A stretch of 64,000 nucleotides of DNA from Actinoplanes sp. DH11 (GCF_020873875.1 NZ_JAHWGU010000002.1:62001-126000), one strand, 5' to 3'. Shown: positions 34,948-44,235, numbered from the stretch's first letter. The notes: generated by a model not told the origin, from the sequence alone. Made by a program: numbers and translations.

Positions 34948-35712
34948 CTACAGAGCTCCAGACAGGTGAGGGACGAGGTAGCAGAGGGCGAGCAGCCAGG
35001 TGGCGAGCACCGCGTCGCGGGCGCGCAGCGGGACGTGGCGGCGTTCGGTCCGGGTGCGGTGCGCGCCGAAACCCCGTGCCTCCATGGCCAGCGAGACCCG
35101 GTCACCGTGCCGGATCGCCCCGGCCAGCAGGGGTACGGCGTAGCCCGAGTACCGCCGGCCCGTGGCGAGGGGCCCGCGGCCGCCGTCGACACCCCGTACC
35201 CGATGTGCCAGCCGGATGATCTCCAGATCGGACCGGAACCGGGGCACGAAGCGGATCGCGGCGAAGCCGGCGTAGCCGATCCGGTACGGCATCCGCAGGT
35301 GACTGATCATCGAGCGGACCAGGTCGGGGCCGTCCGTGGTGAGACCGGCGAGCAGGGCGAGCAGCACGACCGAGGCGACCCGCAGCCCGGTGGCGAGGCC
35401 GATCTCCAGGGCGCCGGACCAGAGGGTGAACGGGCCCAGCGTGGCCAGCGCGATGGTGTGGTCGACGCGCGCCGGGTCGGTCCACACGCCGAACGACACG
35501 GTCATCACCGCCACCAGCAGGACCGGGCCGAAAAGGACCGCGAGCAGGGTACGGCCACGCAGCCCGCCGGACACGAGGAGCATGACGAGCGCGACGGCGC
35601 CGAACAGGGCCGGCGTCCACAGGTCCCGGGAACCGATCGAGACGATCATGGCGGGAACCGGGGCGAGCACCTTCACCACCGGGTTGTAGGTGCGCAACGA
35701 CAGGACGCTCAC
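34948..35712 (-). CDS. ECF transporter transmembrane coupling protein EcfT
   Basis: 254 residues from GTG 35712, overlapping the ATPase stop by four bases (GTGA). Multiple membrane helices and EcfT coupling motifs: SMEARGFGAHRTRTE-like AMEARGFGAH near the C-terminus and HRVRGVDGG, matching the conserved Ala-Arg-Gly signatures that contact the ATPases. It links the S component to the fused ATPase. Confidence 0.87.
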   Translation of the reverse strand: MSVLSLRTYNPVVKVLAPVPAMIVSIGSRDLWTPALFGAVALVMLLVSGGLRGRTLLAVLFGPVLLVAVMTVSFGVWTDPARVDHTIALATLGPFTLWSGALEIGLATGLRVASVVLLALLAGLTTDGPDLVRSMISHLRMPYRIGYAGFAAIRFVPRFRSDLEIIRLAHRVRGVDGGRGPLATGRRYSGYAVPLLAGAIRHGDRVSLAMEARGFGAHRTRTERRHVPLRARDAVLATWLLALCYLVPHLSGAL

Positions 35713-37589
35713 GGTGCCGGCGCCAGGGCGGGCAGGTCGGCGAGGCGGGTCAACCCGTGCCAGCCCGGGTGGTTGACCAGGGCACGGGCCGCCCGGGCAA
35801 GCGGCGGCGGGCGCAGGTCGGCGGCGGCCAGCAGGTCCGCGTCGGCGTAGATCTCGTCGGGGGTGCCGTCGCCGATCACCCGGCCGGCACCGAGCACGAC
35901 GACCCGGGTGGCGTGCTCGGCGACCAGGGTCATGTCGTGACTGACCACCACGACCGTGGTGCCGTCCGAGTGCAGGCCGTCGAGCAGGGCGAGCAGTTCG
36001 GCGGCGCGTTCGGCGTCCTGGCCGAACGTCGGTTCGTCCAGGACCAGCACATGCGGGCGGGTGACGAGGGCGGCACCCACGGAGAGCCGCCGTTTCTGCC
36101 CGCCAGAGAGCAGGAACGGATGCACGGTACGGAGTTCGCGCAGCCCCAGCCGGTCCAGCAGATCACCGACCCGGGCCGCTACCCGGTCGTCCGGTAGCTT
36201 GCGGACGCGCAGCCCGTACCCCAGCTCGTCCTCGACCCGGCTCGTGATGAACTGGTGCTCCGGGTTCTGGAAGACGAAACCGACCCGTTCGGCGAGCATT
36301 CGCGGATCCGCGGTGACCGGGTCCAGCCCGTCCACCGTGACCGCGCCACGCCGGGTCGTGATGACGCCGGCCAGCGCCTGCGCCAGGGTGGTCTTGCCGG
36401 CGCCGTTGGGCCCGACGACCGCCACGAACTCACCGGCGCCGATGTCCAGATCCACGTCCGCCAGCACTCGCGCCGAGCCTCGGGTGACGCTGAGGCCCCG
36501 TACACCGATGGCTGTCCTCTCCGGCGCGGACCTCGCTCCCCGCCGCCGGGGCGCAGGCCCCGCTCCGCGCCGCTGGGGTGCAGGCGTCGCCTCGCGCTGC
36601 TGGGATGCGGGCGTCGCCTCGCGCTGCTGGGATGCAGGCGTCGCCTCGCGTTGCCGGAGCGCGGGCAGTTCGGTGATCGCGTCCAGGGCCGTCGCCAGCT
36701 CGGCCGGGGTGAGCGGCAGCGGGTCAAGGGTGATCCCGGCGGCCCGCAGGCGCAGCGCCGCGGAAGCCGCCGCCGGAAGCCACACCCCCAACTCGACAAG
36801 CTTCCCGGCATGCTCGGCCAAAGTCCGGCGGGCCGGGCCGTCGAGCACCACCCGGCCGGCGGCATCGAGCACGATCACCCGGTCCACCAGGTCGATCGCC
36901 GCGTCCAGGTTGTGCTCGACGAGCAGCACGGCACGGTCCCGGCCCGCGGTGACCTCACGCAGCGTCCGGAAGACCTCCTCCACACCCGCCGGGTCCAGGT
37001 TGGCGGTGGGCTCATCCAGGACGAGCAAGGGGGTACGCAGCGCGAGCGCACACGCGATCGCCAGCCGCTGCCGGCCGCCGCCGGAGAGGACGGCCGGGTC
37101 GTCGTGGCGGCGTTCCCAGAGCCCGACGCGGCGCAGCGCCTCCTCGGCCCGTTCCAAGACCTCCGCCGCCGGCAGGAGCAGGTTCTCCGGTCCAAAACAG
37201 ACCTCGTCCAGCACGGTGGCGGTGACGATCTGCGCGTCCGGGTCCTGGAAGACCATCGCGACCTCGGCAGCCAGCCGCGGCACCGGGGTGTCCCGGGTGT
37301 CGAGGCCGCGCGTGTCGAGGGCGTCCGTGTCGTGGGCGCACGTGTCGTGGGCGCCGACCGTCACCGTACCGTCCAGATGCGAGCCGATGACCTGGGGGAT
37401 CAGCCCGTTCACGGTAAGCGTGAGTGTCGACTTGCCACAACCGGACGGGCCGAGCAGCAGCACCACCTCACCGGCGGTCAGGCTCGCCGTGACGTTGCGG
37501 GGGCGGGGCGGGCCCCACGCGGCGTCACCCAAGTCGTCATGGATCTCATGACGGACGGATACCCCGTCGAGGTGGAGCAGCGCGCGCAT
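35709..37589 (-). CDS. ECF transporter fused ATPase (two ABC domains)
   Basis: 626 residues from ATG 37589. N-terminal ABC domain: Walker A GPSGCGKST, signature LSGGGRQRLAIA, Walker B LLVLDEPTANLD. C-terminal domain (about 365 onward): GPNGAGKTT, LSGGQKRRLSVG, VLVLDEPTFGQD. Such EcfA-EcfA' fusions (YkoD type) power the ECF module. The ~45-residue linker carries a repeated REATPASQQ unit from a 27-bp tandem repeat. ATGs at 37595 and 37607 lie inside the iron box, so 37589 (possibly leaderless, TATCCT eight bases upstream) is preferred. Confidence 0.88.
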   Translation of the reverse strand: MRALLHLDGVSVRHEIHDDLGDAAWGPPRPRNVTASLTAGEVVLLLGPSGCGKSTLTLTVNGLIPQVIGSHLDGTVTVGAHDTCAHDTDALDTRGLDTRDTPVPRLAAEVAMVFQDPDAQIVTATVLDEVCFGPENLLLPAAEVLERAEEALRRVGLWERRHDDPAVLSGGGRQRLAIACALALRTPLLVLDEPTANLDPAGVEEVFRTLREVTAGRDRAVLLVEHNLDAAIDLVDRVIVLDAAGRVVLDGPARRTLAEHAGKLVELGVWLPAAASAALRLRAAGITLDPLPLTPAELATALDAITELPALRQREATPASQQREATPASQQREATPAPQRRGAGPAPRRRGARSAPERTAIGVRGLSVTRGSARVLADVDLDIGAGEFVAVVGPNGAGKTTLAQALAGVITTRRGAVTVDGLDPVTADPRMLAERVGFVFQNPEHQFITSRVEDELGYGLRVRKLPDDRVAARVGDLLDRLGLRELRTVHPFLLSGGQKRRLSVGAALVTRPHVLVLDEPTFGQDAERAAELLALLDGLHSDGTTVVVVSHDMTLVAEHATRVVVLGAGRVIGDGTPDEIYADADLLAAADLRPPPLARAARALVNHPGWHGLTRLADLPALAPAP

Positions 37590-37594
37590 GCGCA

Positions 37595-37613
37595 TAAGGA
37601 TAGGCATGCCTTA
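37595..37613. promoter_or_regulatory. Iron box (DtxR/IdeR/DmdR-type) at the ECF operon start
   Basis: TAAGGATAGGCATGCCTTA matches 16 of 19 positions of the actinobacterial iron-box consensus TWAGGTWAGSCTWACCTWA and includes the perfect palindrome AGGCATGCCT. It overlaps the -10 region and ends six bases before the chosen ATG, a repressing position. Confidence 0.6.
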
Positions 37614-37737
37614 TTCGAGGTTCATGCATGGACCATCTGCGGCTCTCCCATGTGCGTTCCTGTGCGGCCCGGGTTGACGGGTCTGACCGATCAGCGTTGA
37701 ATCGCGTCGGGATGTGTTCGATTCCGAGGGGACGGGT

Positions 37738-38667
37738 ATGCGATCGACCACCGCCACACGGACAGATCCGCACATCGACCACGTCCCCGGACGATCCGTG
37801 ACCGTCCGCAGTGGTGACGTAACGCTCCTCACCTACAGTTACTGGCCGGGATCCGCGCTGCACTCTGTCCACGCCTGCACCGGCCAACCCGTCCCGGCAC
37901 CCACCTGGACGCCGCCCACCTCCGACGAACACCCCCTGCTGCACCCGCACGCCGACGAGTCCCTGACCGAACTGACCACCACCGGCGGCGCCGCAAGAAT
38001 TGCCCACCGTCTGATCTGGACCGGTCACGACGGCACACCGGTACTCGACGAATGGCGGGCCCTGACCACCGCGCTGGCCGGTGACGACAGCTGGGTGCTG
38101 CTCTTCGAGAACACCCTCACCAACATCTCCGGCGGCTCGCTGACATCCAGCACCGGGAGCGGGGGGCTGCGGTGGCGGGGTGCGCTCTTCTGCACCGGCG
38201 CCGGCGACTCACCGGCGGCACCGCCTCCCACGCCGCACTCGCAGGCGTCACCCTTACCGCCGCCGCACTCGCAGGCGTCACCCTTACCGCTGCCGTACTC
38301 GCAGGCGTCACCCTTACCGCTGCCGTACTCGCTGGTGCCGCACTCGTCGGCGCCGCGCTCGAAGCCGTTGCGGCCACTGGCGCCGCGCTCACTGGCGCCG
38401 GGCCCGTTGCCGTCGCGCCCGTTGCCGTCGCGCCCATCGCCGTCGCACCCATCGCCGTCGCGCCCATCGCCGTCACGCCCGTTGCCGTCGCGGACCGGCC
38501 CACCGCGCGTCGTACTCGTCGGCGACGATGCCAACCCGGCGCATTCGCCGCTGACCCTGCTCGACGGGCGGGTGATCGCTTTCCGCCACTCCGCCGTGAT
38601 CAGCGTGGGTGCAGAGGAGTACGGCGCACTGATCGCGCTCGGACAGAGCACCCTGAACGACGCATAA
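37738..38667 (+). CDS. PmoA-like (DUF6807) protein with repeat-expanded centre
   Basis: 309 residues from ATG 37738 (SD GAGGGG). The N-terminal half has DUF6807/PmoA-type features (LHSVHACTGQPV, HRLIWTGHDG, WVLLFENTLTNISGGSL, SGGLRWRGALFCTG), and the C-terminus SPLTLLDGRVIAFRHSAV ends the fold. Between them about 100 residues are Pro/Ser repeats coded by 30-bp and 15-bp tandem repeats (HSQASPLPL and RPSPS units). Whether the protein folds with this insert is unclear. Family assignment is tentative. Confidence 0.5.
   Translation: MRSTTATRTDPHIDHVPGRSVTVRSGDVTLLTYSYWPGSALHSVHACTGQPVPAPTWTPPTSDEHPLLHPHADESLTELTTTGGAARIAHRLIWTGHDGTPVLDEWRALTTALAGDDSWVLLFENTLTNISGGSLTSSTGSGGLRWRGALFCTGAGDSPAAPPPTPHSQASPLPPPHSQASPLPLPYSQASPLPLPYSLVPHSSAPRSKPLRPLAPRSLAPGPLPSRPLPSRPSPSHPSPSRPSPSRPLPSRTGPPRVVLVGDDANPAHSPLTLLDGRVIAFRHSAVISVGAEEYGALIALGQSTLNDA
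38231..38493 (+). repeat. 30-bp and 15-bp tandem repeats inside the PmoA-like gene
   Basis: A 30-bp unit containing CACTCGCAGGCGTCACCC recurs with period 30 from 38231 to about 38335 (3.5 units). Six 15-bp units of the form CC(G/A)TTGCCGTCGCGC run from 38404 to 38493. All periods are multiples of three, so the reading frame survives. Confidence 0.92.
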
Positions 38668-38789
38668 CCGAGCCCGGCCCTCCCGTGGCCCCCATCCCGC
38701 AGCTGGGTTCGCCGTGCGCCCACACCCGGGCCGGGCCGACCGCGCGCCGCCAGTCCATCCCCTCCGCGCCTCCCCTGTGCCCTCCCCAG

Positions 38790-38935
38790 CCTTGGTGGCG
38801 CCGGACGGGCCGCGCAGGTCGAGACGTTGATCTGCTAGCGCTACGAAATCGCTGTGATCATGGGCTTGAAACCGCGATTTCGCATCGCTAGCAGATCAAC
38901 AAGGCCACGCGGACCCGACGCAGCGGATCGCGGCT
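38790..38935. repeat. Dispersed repeat, copy 4 (hairpin core 38826-38900)
   Basis: Arms 25/27 complementary. Flanks are those of the family in reverse: GGCGCCGGACGGGCCGCG on the left and AAGGCCACGCGGACCC ... CGCAGCGG on the right. The gap 38668-39216 contains this element and a 31-bp duplication but no supported gene. Confidence 0.9.
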
Positions 38936-39001
38936 GCTCAAGGTCGCTGATCGCAAGGCCGCCGAAGACGGGAACGCCACGCCGGCCCTCATCACGCAGC
39001 T

Positions 39002-39063
39002 GATCGCGCGGACGCCCACCCCACACCCAGCCGATCGCGCGGACATCCACCCCACACCCAGCC
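39002..39063. repeat. 31-bp tandem duplication
   Basis: GATCGCGCGGAC(GC/AT)CCACCC plus 11 bases, twice (39002 and 39033), with a partial third copy (GATCGCATAGACGCC). Lies in the gene-free gap between repeat copy 4 and the LacI gene. Confidence 0.88.
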
Positions 39064-39216
39064 GATCGCATAGACGCCAATCTCGCACGTCGCCGCACGC
39101 CACACCCCGCACCCCGCACGCTCCGCGACCCCAACGCTCTCACCGGCACAAATAGGCGGAAAGCGCACCGCTTGGGCGAACCGCAAGGACACCCCGGGCG
39201 CGCACGTCCCCCCGCG

Positions 39217-40236
39217 TCATGAAACGTGGTGGCCGCTTGTCCCGCGCACGACGAGACGTGGCTCGATGACTACTTCGCGATGCTCCACCGGGGTTCTTTC
39301 GATGCGCTGTACGGCCCGCCGCACGGCCTCCCCTGCCAGCACCTCCACGTCCTGCGCCACGGTCGTCAGATCGATGTGCGAGAGCCGGCTGAAGCTGCTG
39401 TCGTCGTAGCCCACCACGCTGATGTCGCCGGGCACGTCGAATCCGTTGCGGCGGAGCACGTCCAGCAGGCCGGCGGCGCTCAAGTCGTTGAAGACGGTGA
39501 CCGCCGTCGGCGCAGCACCCCCGAACCCGGCGCCGGATCGGAGGGCGGCCGCCGCCCGAGCGCCGTCCTCCTCGCCGGAACCGCCCGGCACGACGTGAAC
39601 GAAATCGGTCAGCCCGTGTCGGCGCATCGCGGCCTGGTAGCCGTGTCGGCGTTCGGCGGCACCGGGCAGCGTTCCGCCGTCGACGTGGGCGATGCGTCGG
39701 TGGCCGAGGCCGACGAGGTGGTCCACGGCGAGTTCGGAGCCGCGCGCGTCGTCGGTGCGGACCACGTCGACGTCGCGGTGGCGGATGGTGCGCATCATCG
39801 CGACGACGGGCATCCGTGCGGACAGGGTGGCCAGGTCGGCGGTGCGGGAGCGGGGACTGAACAGGACGAGGGCCTCGCACCGGTCCTGGAGCAGCCCGGC
39901 GATGGCGGTGCGTTCGTCGCGCCTCGGGGTGACGGCGCTGAGCGTCACCTCGTACCCCGCTGATCCGGCCGCGTCGTAGAAGCCGGTGAGCAAGTCGCTG
40001 TGGAAGGGGTGGCGGACGTCGAAGACGACGCCGAGGAGCCGGGTGCGCCCGCTGCGCAGGAGGCGGGCGCGGCTGTCCGGCTGGTATCCGAGTCGTTGCG
40101 CGACGTCGAGGACGCGTTGCCGGGTGGCCGCTCCGGCACCGGCCGCGCCGCGCATCACGATCGACGCGAGGGCGACGGACACACCGGCCTCGGCGGCGAC
40201 GTCGGCGAGCGTAGTGCGCCGCTCCCCTGACTGCAT
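39217..40236 (-). CDS. LacI-family regulator
   Basis: 339 residues from ATG 40236. No SD, but TACGAT ends nine bases upstream, so the transcript is probably leaderless. HTH: TTLADVAAEAGVSVALASIVM, hinge region DVAQRLGYQPDSRA, then the periplasmic-binding-like effector domain (RTRLLGVVFDVRHPF, VFNDLSAAGLLDVLRRNGFDVPGDISVVGYDD). It is divergent from an MFS exporter, with two matching palindromes in between; it should repress both genes until a sugar-like effector binds. Confidence 0.9.
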   Translation of the reverse strand: MQSGERRTTLADVAAEAGVSVALASIVMRGAAGAGAATRQRVLDVAQRLGYQPDSRARLLRSGRTRLLGVVFDVRHPFHSDLLTGFYDAAGSAGYEVTLSAVTPRRDERTAIAGLLQDRCEALVLFSPRSRTADLATLSARMPVVAMMRTIRHRDVDVVRTDDARGSELAVDHLVGLGHRRIAHVDGGTLPGAAERRHGYQAAMRRHGLTDFVHVVPGGSGEEDGARAAAALRSGAGFGGAAPTAVTVFNDLSAAGLLDVLRRNGFDVPGDISVVGYDDSSFSRLSHIDLTTVAQDVEVLAGEAVRRAVQRIERTPVEHREVVIEPRLVVRGTSGHHVS

Positions 40237-40261
40237 GACCGCGATCGTACGTTGTGACGAC

Positions 40262-40299
40262 TGGAACGTTCTATACACACGCCGACTAGAACGTTCTAG
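40262..40299. promoter_or_regulatory. Paired LacI-type operators
   Basis: CTAGAACGTTCTAG at 40286-40299 is a perfect 14-bp palindrome, and TGGAACGTTCTA at 40262-40273 is a close second copy, centre-to-centre 25 bp. They lie between the divergent LacI and MFS genes. Confidence 0.75.
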
Positions 40300-40310
40300 A
40301 GTCGGGTTCC

Positions 40311-41537
40311 GTGGACACACTGAACACCGGCCGCCGCTGGGCGGCCCTGCTCGCCCTCTCCCTGGGCGGTTTCGGGCTTGGCCTTACCGAGTTCGTCGCC
40401 ATGGGCCTGCTCCCCGAGCTCGCCCAGGACCTGTTGCCGACCCAGTACGCCCGATCCGCGCCGGACGCCGTGGCCACCGCCGGCTGGATGATCACGATCT
40501 ACGCGCTCGGCGTGGTCGCCGGCGCACCGACCATCGCGGCCCTGACCGCCCGCGTCCCGCGCCGCCGGCTGGTCGCCGGGCTGCTCGCCCTGATGGTCGC
40601 CGGCACCGCCGCGTCCGCGCTGGCGCCCACGTTCGAGCTCGTGCTGGCCGGCCGGTTCGTCGCCGCCCTGGCCCACGGCGCCTACTTCGGTGCCGCCGGC
40701 ATCCTGGCCGCGAGCATCCTCGGCCCCGGCAACCAGGGCAAGGGCGTCGCCATGGTGATCGGCGGCCTGACCGCGGCCAACCTGCTGGGCGTCCCGCTGA
40801 TCACGGCGCTCGGGCAGGCGCACGGCTGGCGGGCGGCCTACCTCGCGGTGGCCGCGGTCTTCGCTGTCACGCTTGTCGCGGTGCTCGTGACCGTACCCTC
40901 GCCGCCTGCCGCACCCGGCGGCTCTCCCCGCGCCGAACTCCGCGCCTTCCGCTCGCCGCAGGTGTGGCTGACCGCCGCCACCGTGGCCGTGGGGACCAGC
41001 GGGTTCTTCGCGGTGAACAGCTACGTCGCCCCGGTCACCACCCAGATCACCGAACTCTCCGCCGGCACCGTCCCGTGGGTGATGGCCGTGATGGGCCTCG
41101 GCATGACCGCCGGCATCGCGATCGGCGGTCACGCCGCCGACTGGAACCTGCGCCGCACCGTGTTCATCGGCTTCGCCGGCATGCTGGTCTCGGTCGTCGT
41201 CTTCGCGCTGACCGCGGCGCACCCGGCCGGCCTCTTCCTGGGGGCGTTCCTCACCGGCGCGGCCAGCCTCTTCATCGTCCCGGCCCTGCAGGCGCTGCTC
41301 ATCGAGGCCGCACCCGGCGCCCAGCTGATGGGCGCCGCGGTCAACCAGTCGTCGCTCAACATCGCCAACAGCATCGGCGCGGCACTCGGCGGTGCCGCCA
41401 TCGCCGCCGGCTGGGGTTACCTCTCCTCCGCCTGGCTCGGCGTCGGCCTCACCGTGCTCGGCCTGATCCTCGCGGTGATCAGCTTCCGGGCGAAGGCCCC
41501 GGCGGCGGCTGAGCACCGCGAACCGGTCACGGTCTGA
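40311..41537 (+). CDS. MFS transporter, DHA1 (AraJ/YdhP-like) family
   Basis: 408 residues, twelve predicted membrane helices. It starts at GTG 40311 (MDTLNTGRRWAALLALSLGGFGLGLTEFVAMGLLP). The DHA1 loop motif RVPRRRLVAG between helices 2 and 3 and GRFVAALAHGAYFG in helix 4 identify an AraJ-type efflux permease for sugars or drugs. Its start lies 11 bp after the LacI operator, so it is the main target of that repressor. Confidence 0.88.
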   Translation: MDTLNTGRRWAALLALSLGGFGLGLTEFVAMGLLPELAQDLLPTQYARSAPDAVATAGWMITIYALGVVAGAPTIAALTARVPRRRLVAGLLALMVAGTAASALAPTFELVLAGRFVAALAHGAYFGAAGILAASILGPGNQGKGVAMVIGGLTAANLLGVPLITALGQAHGWRAAYLAVAAVFAVTLVAVLVTVPSPPAAPGGSPRAELRAFRSPQVWLTAATVAVGTSGFFAVNSYVAPVTTQITELSAGTVPWVMAVMGLGMTAGIAIGGHAADWNLRRTVFIGFAGMLVSVVVFALTAAHPAGLFLGAFLTGAASLFIVPALQALLIEAAPGAQLMGAAVNQSSLNIANSIGAALGGAAIAAGWGYLSSAWLGVGLTVLGLILAVISFRAKAPAAAEHREPVTV

Positions 41538-41706
41538 CCCCTGCTGAGCGTGTACGCGTCACCGCGCGCTCGTCGACCGGCAACGGCCGGCACGGGCGCG
41601 CGGGGACGACTCAAGAAAGGGAACACCAGGACGGCCGATCCGGCTGCGACTCTCGTCACGGCCGGAAAGCTTGCACACGCAACGATCTCGAATTTAACTG
41701 AGAGTC

Positions 41707-42780
41707 ATGACGATCAAGCTTTTTACCCCGATAACGCTCGGTGACATGACGCTGCGCAACCGCATGGTGATGGCTCCGCTGACCCGGATCCGAGCCGGCG
41801 AGGACGGCGTCCCGAGCGATCTGCTCGTCGAGTACTACCGCCAGCGCGCAAGCCTCGGCATGATCGTCACCGAGGGCACCTACCCGGTGCGGGAAGGCCG
41901 CACCTGGATCGGCCAGCCGGGCATCGAGACCGCCGAGCAGGTCGCCGGGTGGCGGCGGGTGGCCGACGCGGTGCACGAGGCCGGCGGCACGATCGTCATG
42001 CAGATCATGCACGGCGGCCGCATTTCGCACCCGGAGATCAGCGAAACCGGCCGTACCGTCGCGCCGAGCGCCCTGGCCGCTCCCGGCGAGATCCGCATCG
42101 CCAGTGGCAAGGCTGAGCTGCCGGTGCCGGAGGCCCTGACGGCCGACGAGATCCGCGGCGTCGTCGACGGGTTCGTGGCGGCCGCGCGCAACGCGATCGA
42201 GGCCGGCCTGGACGGCGTCGAGATCCACGGCGCCAACGGCTACCTCCTCCACCAGTTCCTGTCGCCGCACGCGAACACCCGGACCGACGAGTACGGGCAG
42301 ACGCCCGCCAACCGCGCCCGCCTGGCGATCGAGGTCGTGACCGCGGTGGCCCGCGAGATCGGCCCGGGCCGGACCGCCGTCCGGTTCTCGCCGGAGCACA
42401 ACATCCAGGGCGCGCTGGAGACGGACCCGGACGACCTGAGCGCCACCTACACGGTGCTCGCCGAGGCCCTGGCCCCGCTCGGCCTGGCGTTCGTCGACGT
42501 GCTGCACGCCGACCCGGCCGGTGAGCTGGTGCAGAAGTTCCGGCACGCGGTCGCCGCCCCGCTCGTCGCGAACACCGGTTTCGGTTCGCCGACCACCCGC
42601 GCCGAGGCGATCACCCTGGTCGCCGACGACGTGGCGGACGCCGTCGCGATCGGCCGCGCCGTGATCGCGAACCCCGACCTGGTGGCCCGCTGGCAGAACG
42701 ACGCCGACGAGAACGCGCCCGACCCGAGCACCTTCTACACGCCGGGACCGCGCGGCTACACCGACTACCCGGCCCTCTGA
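41707..42780 (+). CDS. Old Yellow Enzyme-family alkene reductase
   Basis: 357 residues, ATG 41707 with GAGAG upstream. OYE (NemA/OPR-like) motifs: FTPITLGDMTLRNRMVMAPLTR, TEGTYPV, QIMHGGRISHPE, GVEIHGANGYLLHQFLSP (His/Asn pair binding the substrate carbonyl) and AVAIGRAVIANPDL. FMN-dependent NADPH reduction of activated C=C bonds or nitro compounds. Stands alone. Confidence 0.92.
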   Translation: MTIKLFTPITLGDMTLRNRMVMAPLTRIRAGEDGVPSDLLVEYYRQRASLGMIVTEGTYPVREGRTWIGQPGIETAEQVAGWRRVADAVHEAGGTIVMQIMHGGRISHPEISETGRTVAPSALAAPGEIRIASGKAELPVPEALTADEIRGVVDGFVAAARNAIEAGLDGVEIHGANGYLLHQFLSPHANTRTDEYGQTPANRARLAIEVVTAVAREIGPGRTAVRFSPEHNIQGALETDPDDLSATYTVLAEALAPLGLAFVDVLHADPAGELVQKFRHAVAAPLVANTGFGSPTTRAEAITLVADDVADAVAIGRAVIANPDLVARWQNDADENAPDPSTFYTPGPRGYTDYPAL

Positions 42781-42955
42781 CAGCGGGAGTGCGGTGATCG
42801 GGGCGGGTGAATCACCGACCGTCACCGGGGCGGCGAGGTGACCCGTACCATTGGATCTTGATGTGCTCGTGCGGCCCGCTCCCCGGTATGTGACCATCCC
42901 ACGCCGGGCGCCGTTGTCCTCGAGCGCCGAGCACCCGTACCCCGATCGGAGCCCG

Positions 42956-44206
42956 ATGTTTCCCCGCAACACCCCCGAACCCTCCCTCCTGCGCGGTGCG
43001 ACGCGGCGGCGGCTCGGCCGCCGTGACGCGCTGCGGCTCGGCGGCCTCTCCGCGCTCGGTGCGGCCCTGGCGGCCTGCGGGGTCGAGGGCAAGGGCACCC
43101 CGGCGGCCAGCGTCGACACGAACACGATCGCCACCTTCTGGGCCGGCAAGACGCAGAACAACAAGCTCGACTTCGCCAACTGGCCGCTCTACATGGACCC
43201 GGAACGGCCGGAGCTGAAGAAGTTCACCGCGCAGACCGGCATCCAGGTGAACTACCAGGAGGTCATCCAGGAGATGGGCCCCTGGTTCGCCAAGGTGCAG
43301 CCGCAGCTGTCGGCGAAGCAGTCCATCGGCTTCGACCTCATGGTGATCACCAACGGCGTGCAGTTCGGCCAGTTCCGCTCCGCCGGCTTCCTGGCGCCGC
43401 TGGACCACAGCCGGCTGCCGAACTTCGCGGCGAACGCGGCTCCCGCCTACAAGACCGAGGCGTTCGACCCGGGCAACGTGTTCAGCGTGCCGTGGGCGTC
43501 CGGGATAACCGGCATCGCGTACGACCCGGCGAAGGTGGACCGGCCGATCACCAAGCTGGCCGACCTGTGGGACCCGGCGTTCAAGGGCAAGGTCGGCATG
43601 ATGTCGGACCTCACCGAGCTGGCGAACTTCGGCATGCTCGCCGCCGGCGTGACACCCGGCGAGTCGGACGAGGCCGGCTGGCGCAAGGGCGCGGCGAAGC
43701 TGAAGCAGCAGAAGGACGCGGGGATCGTCCGGCAGTACTACGAGCAGGACTACGTCGACGCCCTCGGCGCCGGCGAGGTCTGGATCACCCAGGCGTGGTC
43801 CGGCGACATCTTCCAGAAGAACCTCTCGGACGGTACGAACTACAAGTTCGTGATCCCCGAGGAGGGCGGCACGATCTGGACGGACAACTTCGCCATCCCG
43901 ATCACCGCGGCGAACCCCGTCGACGCGCTCGCCCTGATCGACTTCTTCTATGAGGTGGAGAACGCGGCCGCGCTGGCCGAGTACATCAACTACGTGTGCC
44001 CGGTGCCAGCCGCGCAGGCCCAGATCCGCGCGGACGCCGCGAAACTCTCCGGCGCCGACCGCAAGGAGATGCTGGCGGTCGCGGAGAGTTCGCTGGTGTT
44101 CCCGAGCGAGGCGGACTACGAGAAACTGCACTACTACGTCAGCTTCAACACCGCACAGCAGCAGCAGGAGTTCACCTCGATCTTCGAGCCGATCGTCCTG
44201 GGCTGA
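42956..44206 (+). CDS. Polyamine-type ABC transporter binding protein (Tat lipoprotein), orphan
   Basis: 416 residues from ATG 42956 (SD ATCGGAG). A Tat motif (RRRLGRRDALRLGG) with lipobox LAAC marks a Tat-exported lipoprotein. The body is PotD/PotF-like (LDFANWPLYMD, FDLMVITNGVQFGQF, VPWASGITGIAYDP, ITQAWSGDIFQKN, EGGTIWTDNFAIP). Normally it sits beside ATPase and permease genes, but here neither neighbour is a transporter component. It converges with the RNA ligase gene across a hairpin terminator. Confidence 0.88.
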   Translation: MFPRNTPEPSLLRGATRRRLGRRDALRLGGLSALGAALAACGVEGKGTPAASVDTNTIATFWAGKTQNNKLDFANWPLYMDPERPELKKFTAQTGIQVNYQEVIQEMGPWFAKVQPQLSAKQSIGFDLMVITNGVQFGQFRSAGFLAPLDHSRLPNFAANAAPAYKTEAFDPGNVFSVPWASGITGIAYDPAKVDRPITKLADLWDPAFKGKVGMMSDLTELANFGMLAAGVTPGESDEAGWRKGAAKLKQQKDAGIVRQYYEQDYVDALGAGEVWITQAWSGDIFQKNLSDGTNYKFVIPEEGGTIWTDNFAIPITAANPVDALALIDFFYEVENAAALAEYINYVCPVPAAQAQIRADAAKLSGADRKEMLAVAESSLVFPSEADYEKLHYYVSFNTAQQQQEFTSIFEPIVLG

Positions 44207-44235
44207 GCAGCCGGGGCTGAGCGTGCCGGGCTCAG

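Noticed and set aside
37608..37737. TPP riboswitch upstream of the ECF operon
   Set aside because: No CTGAGA or the paired thi-box elements on the minus strand; the only recognisable motif is the iron box.
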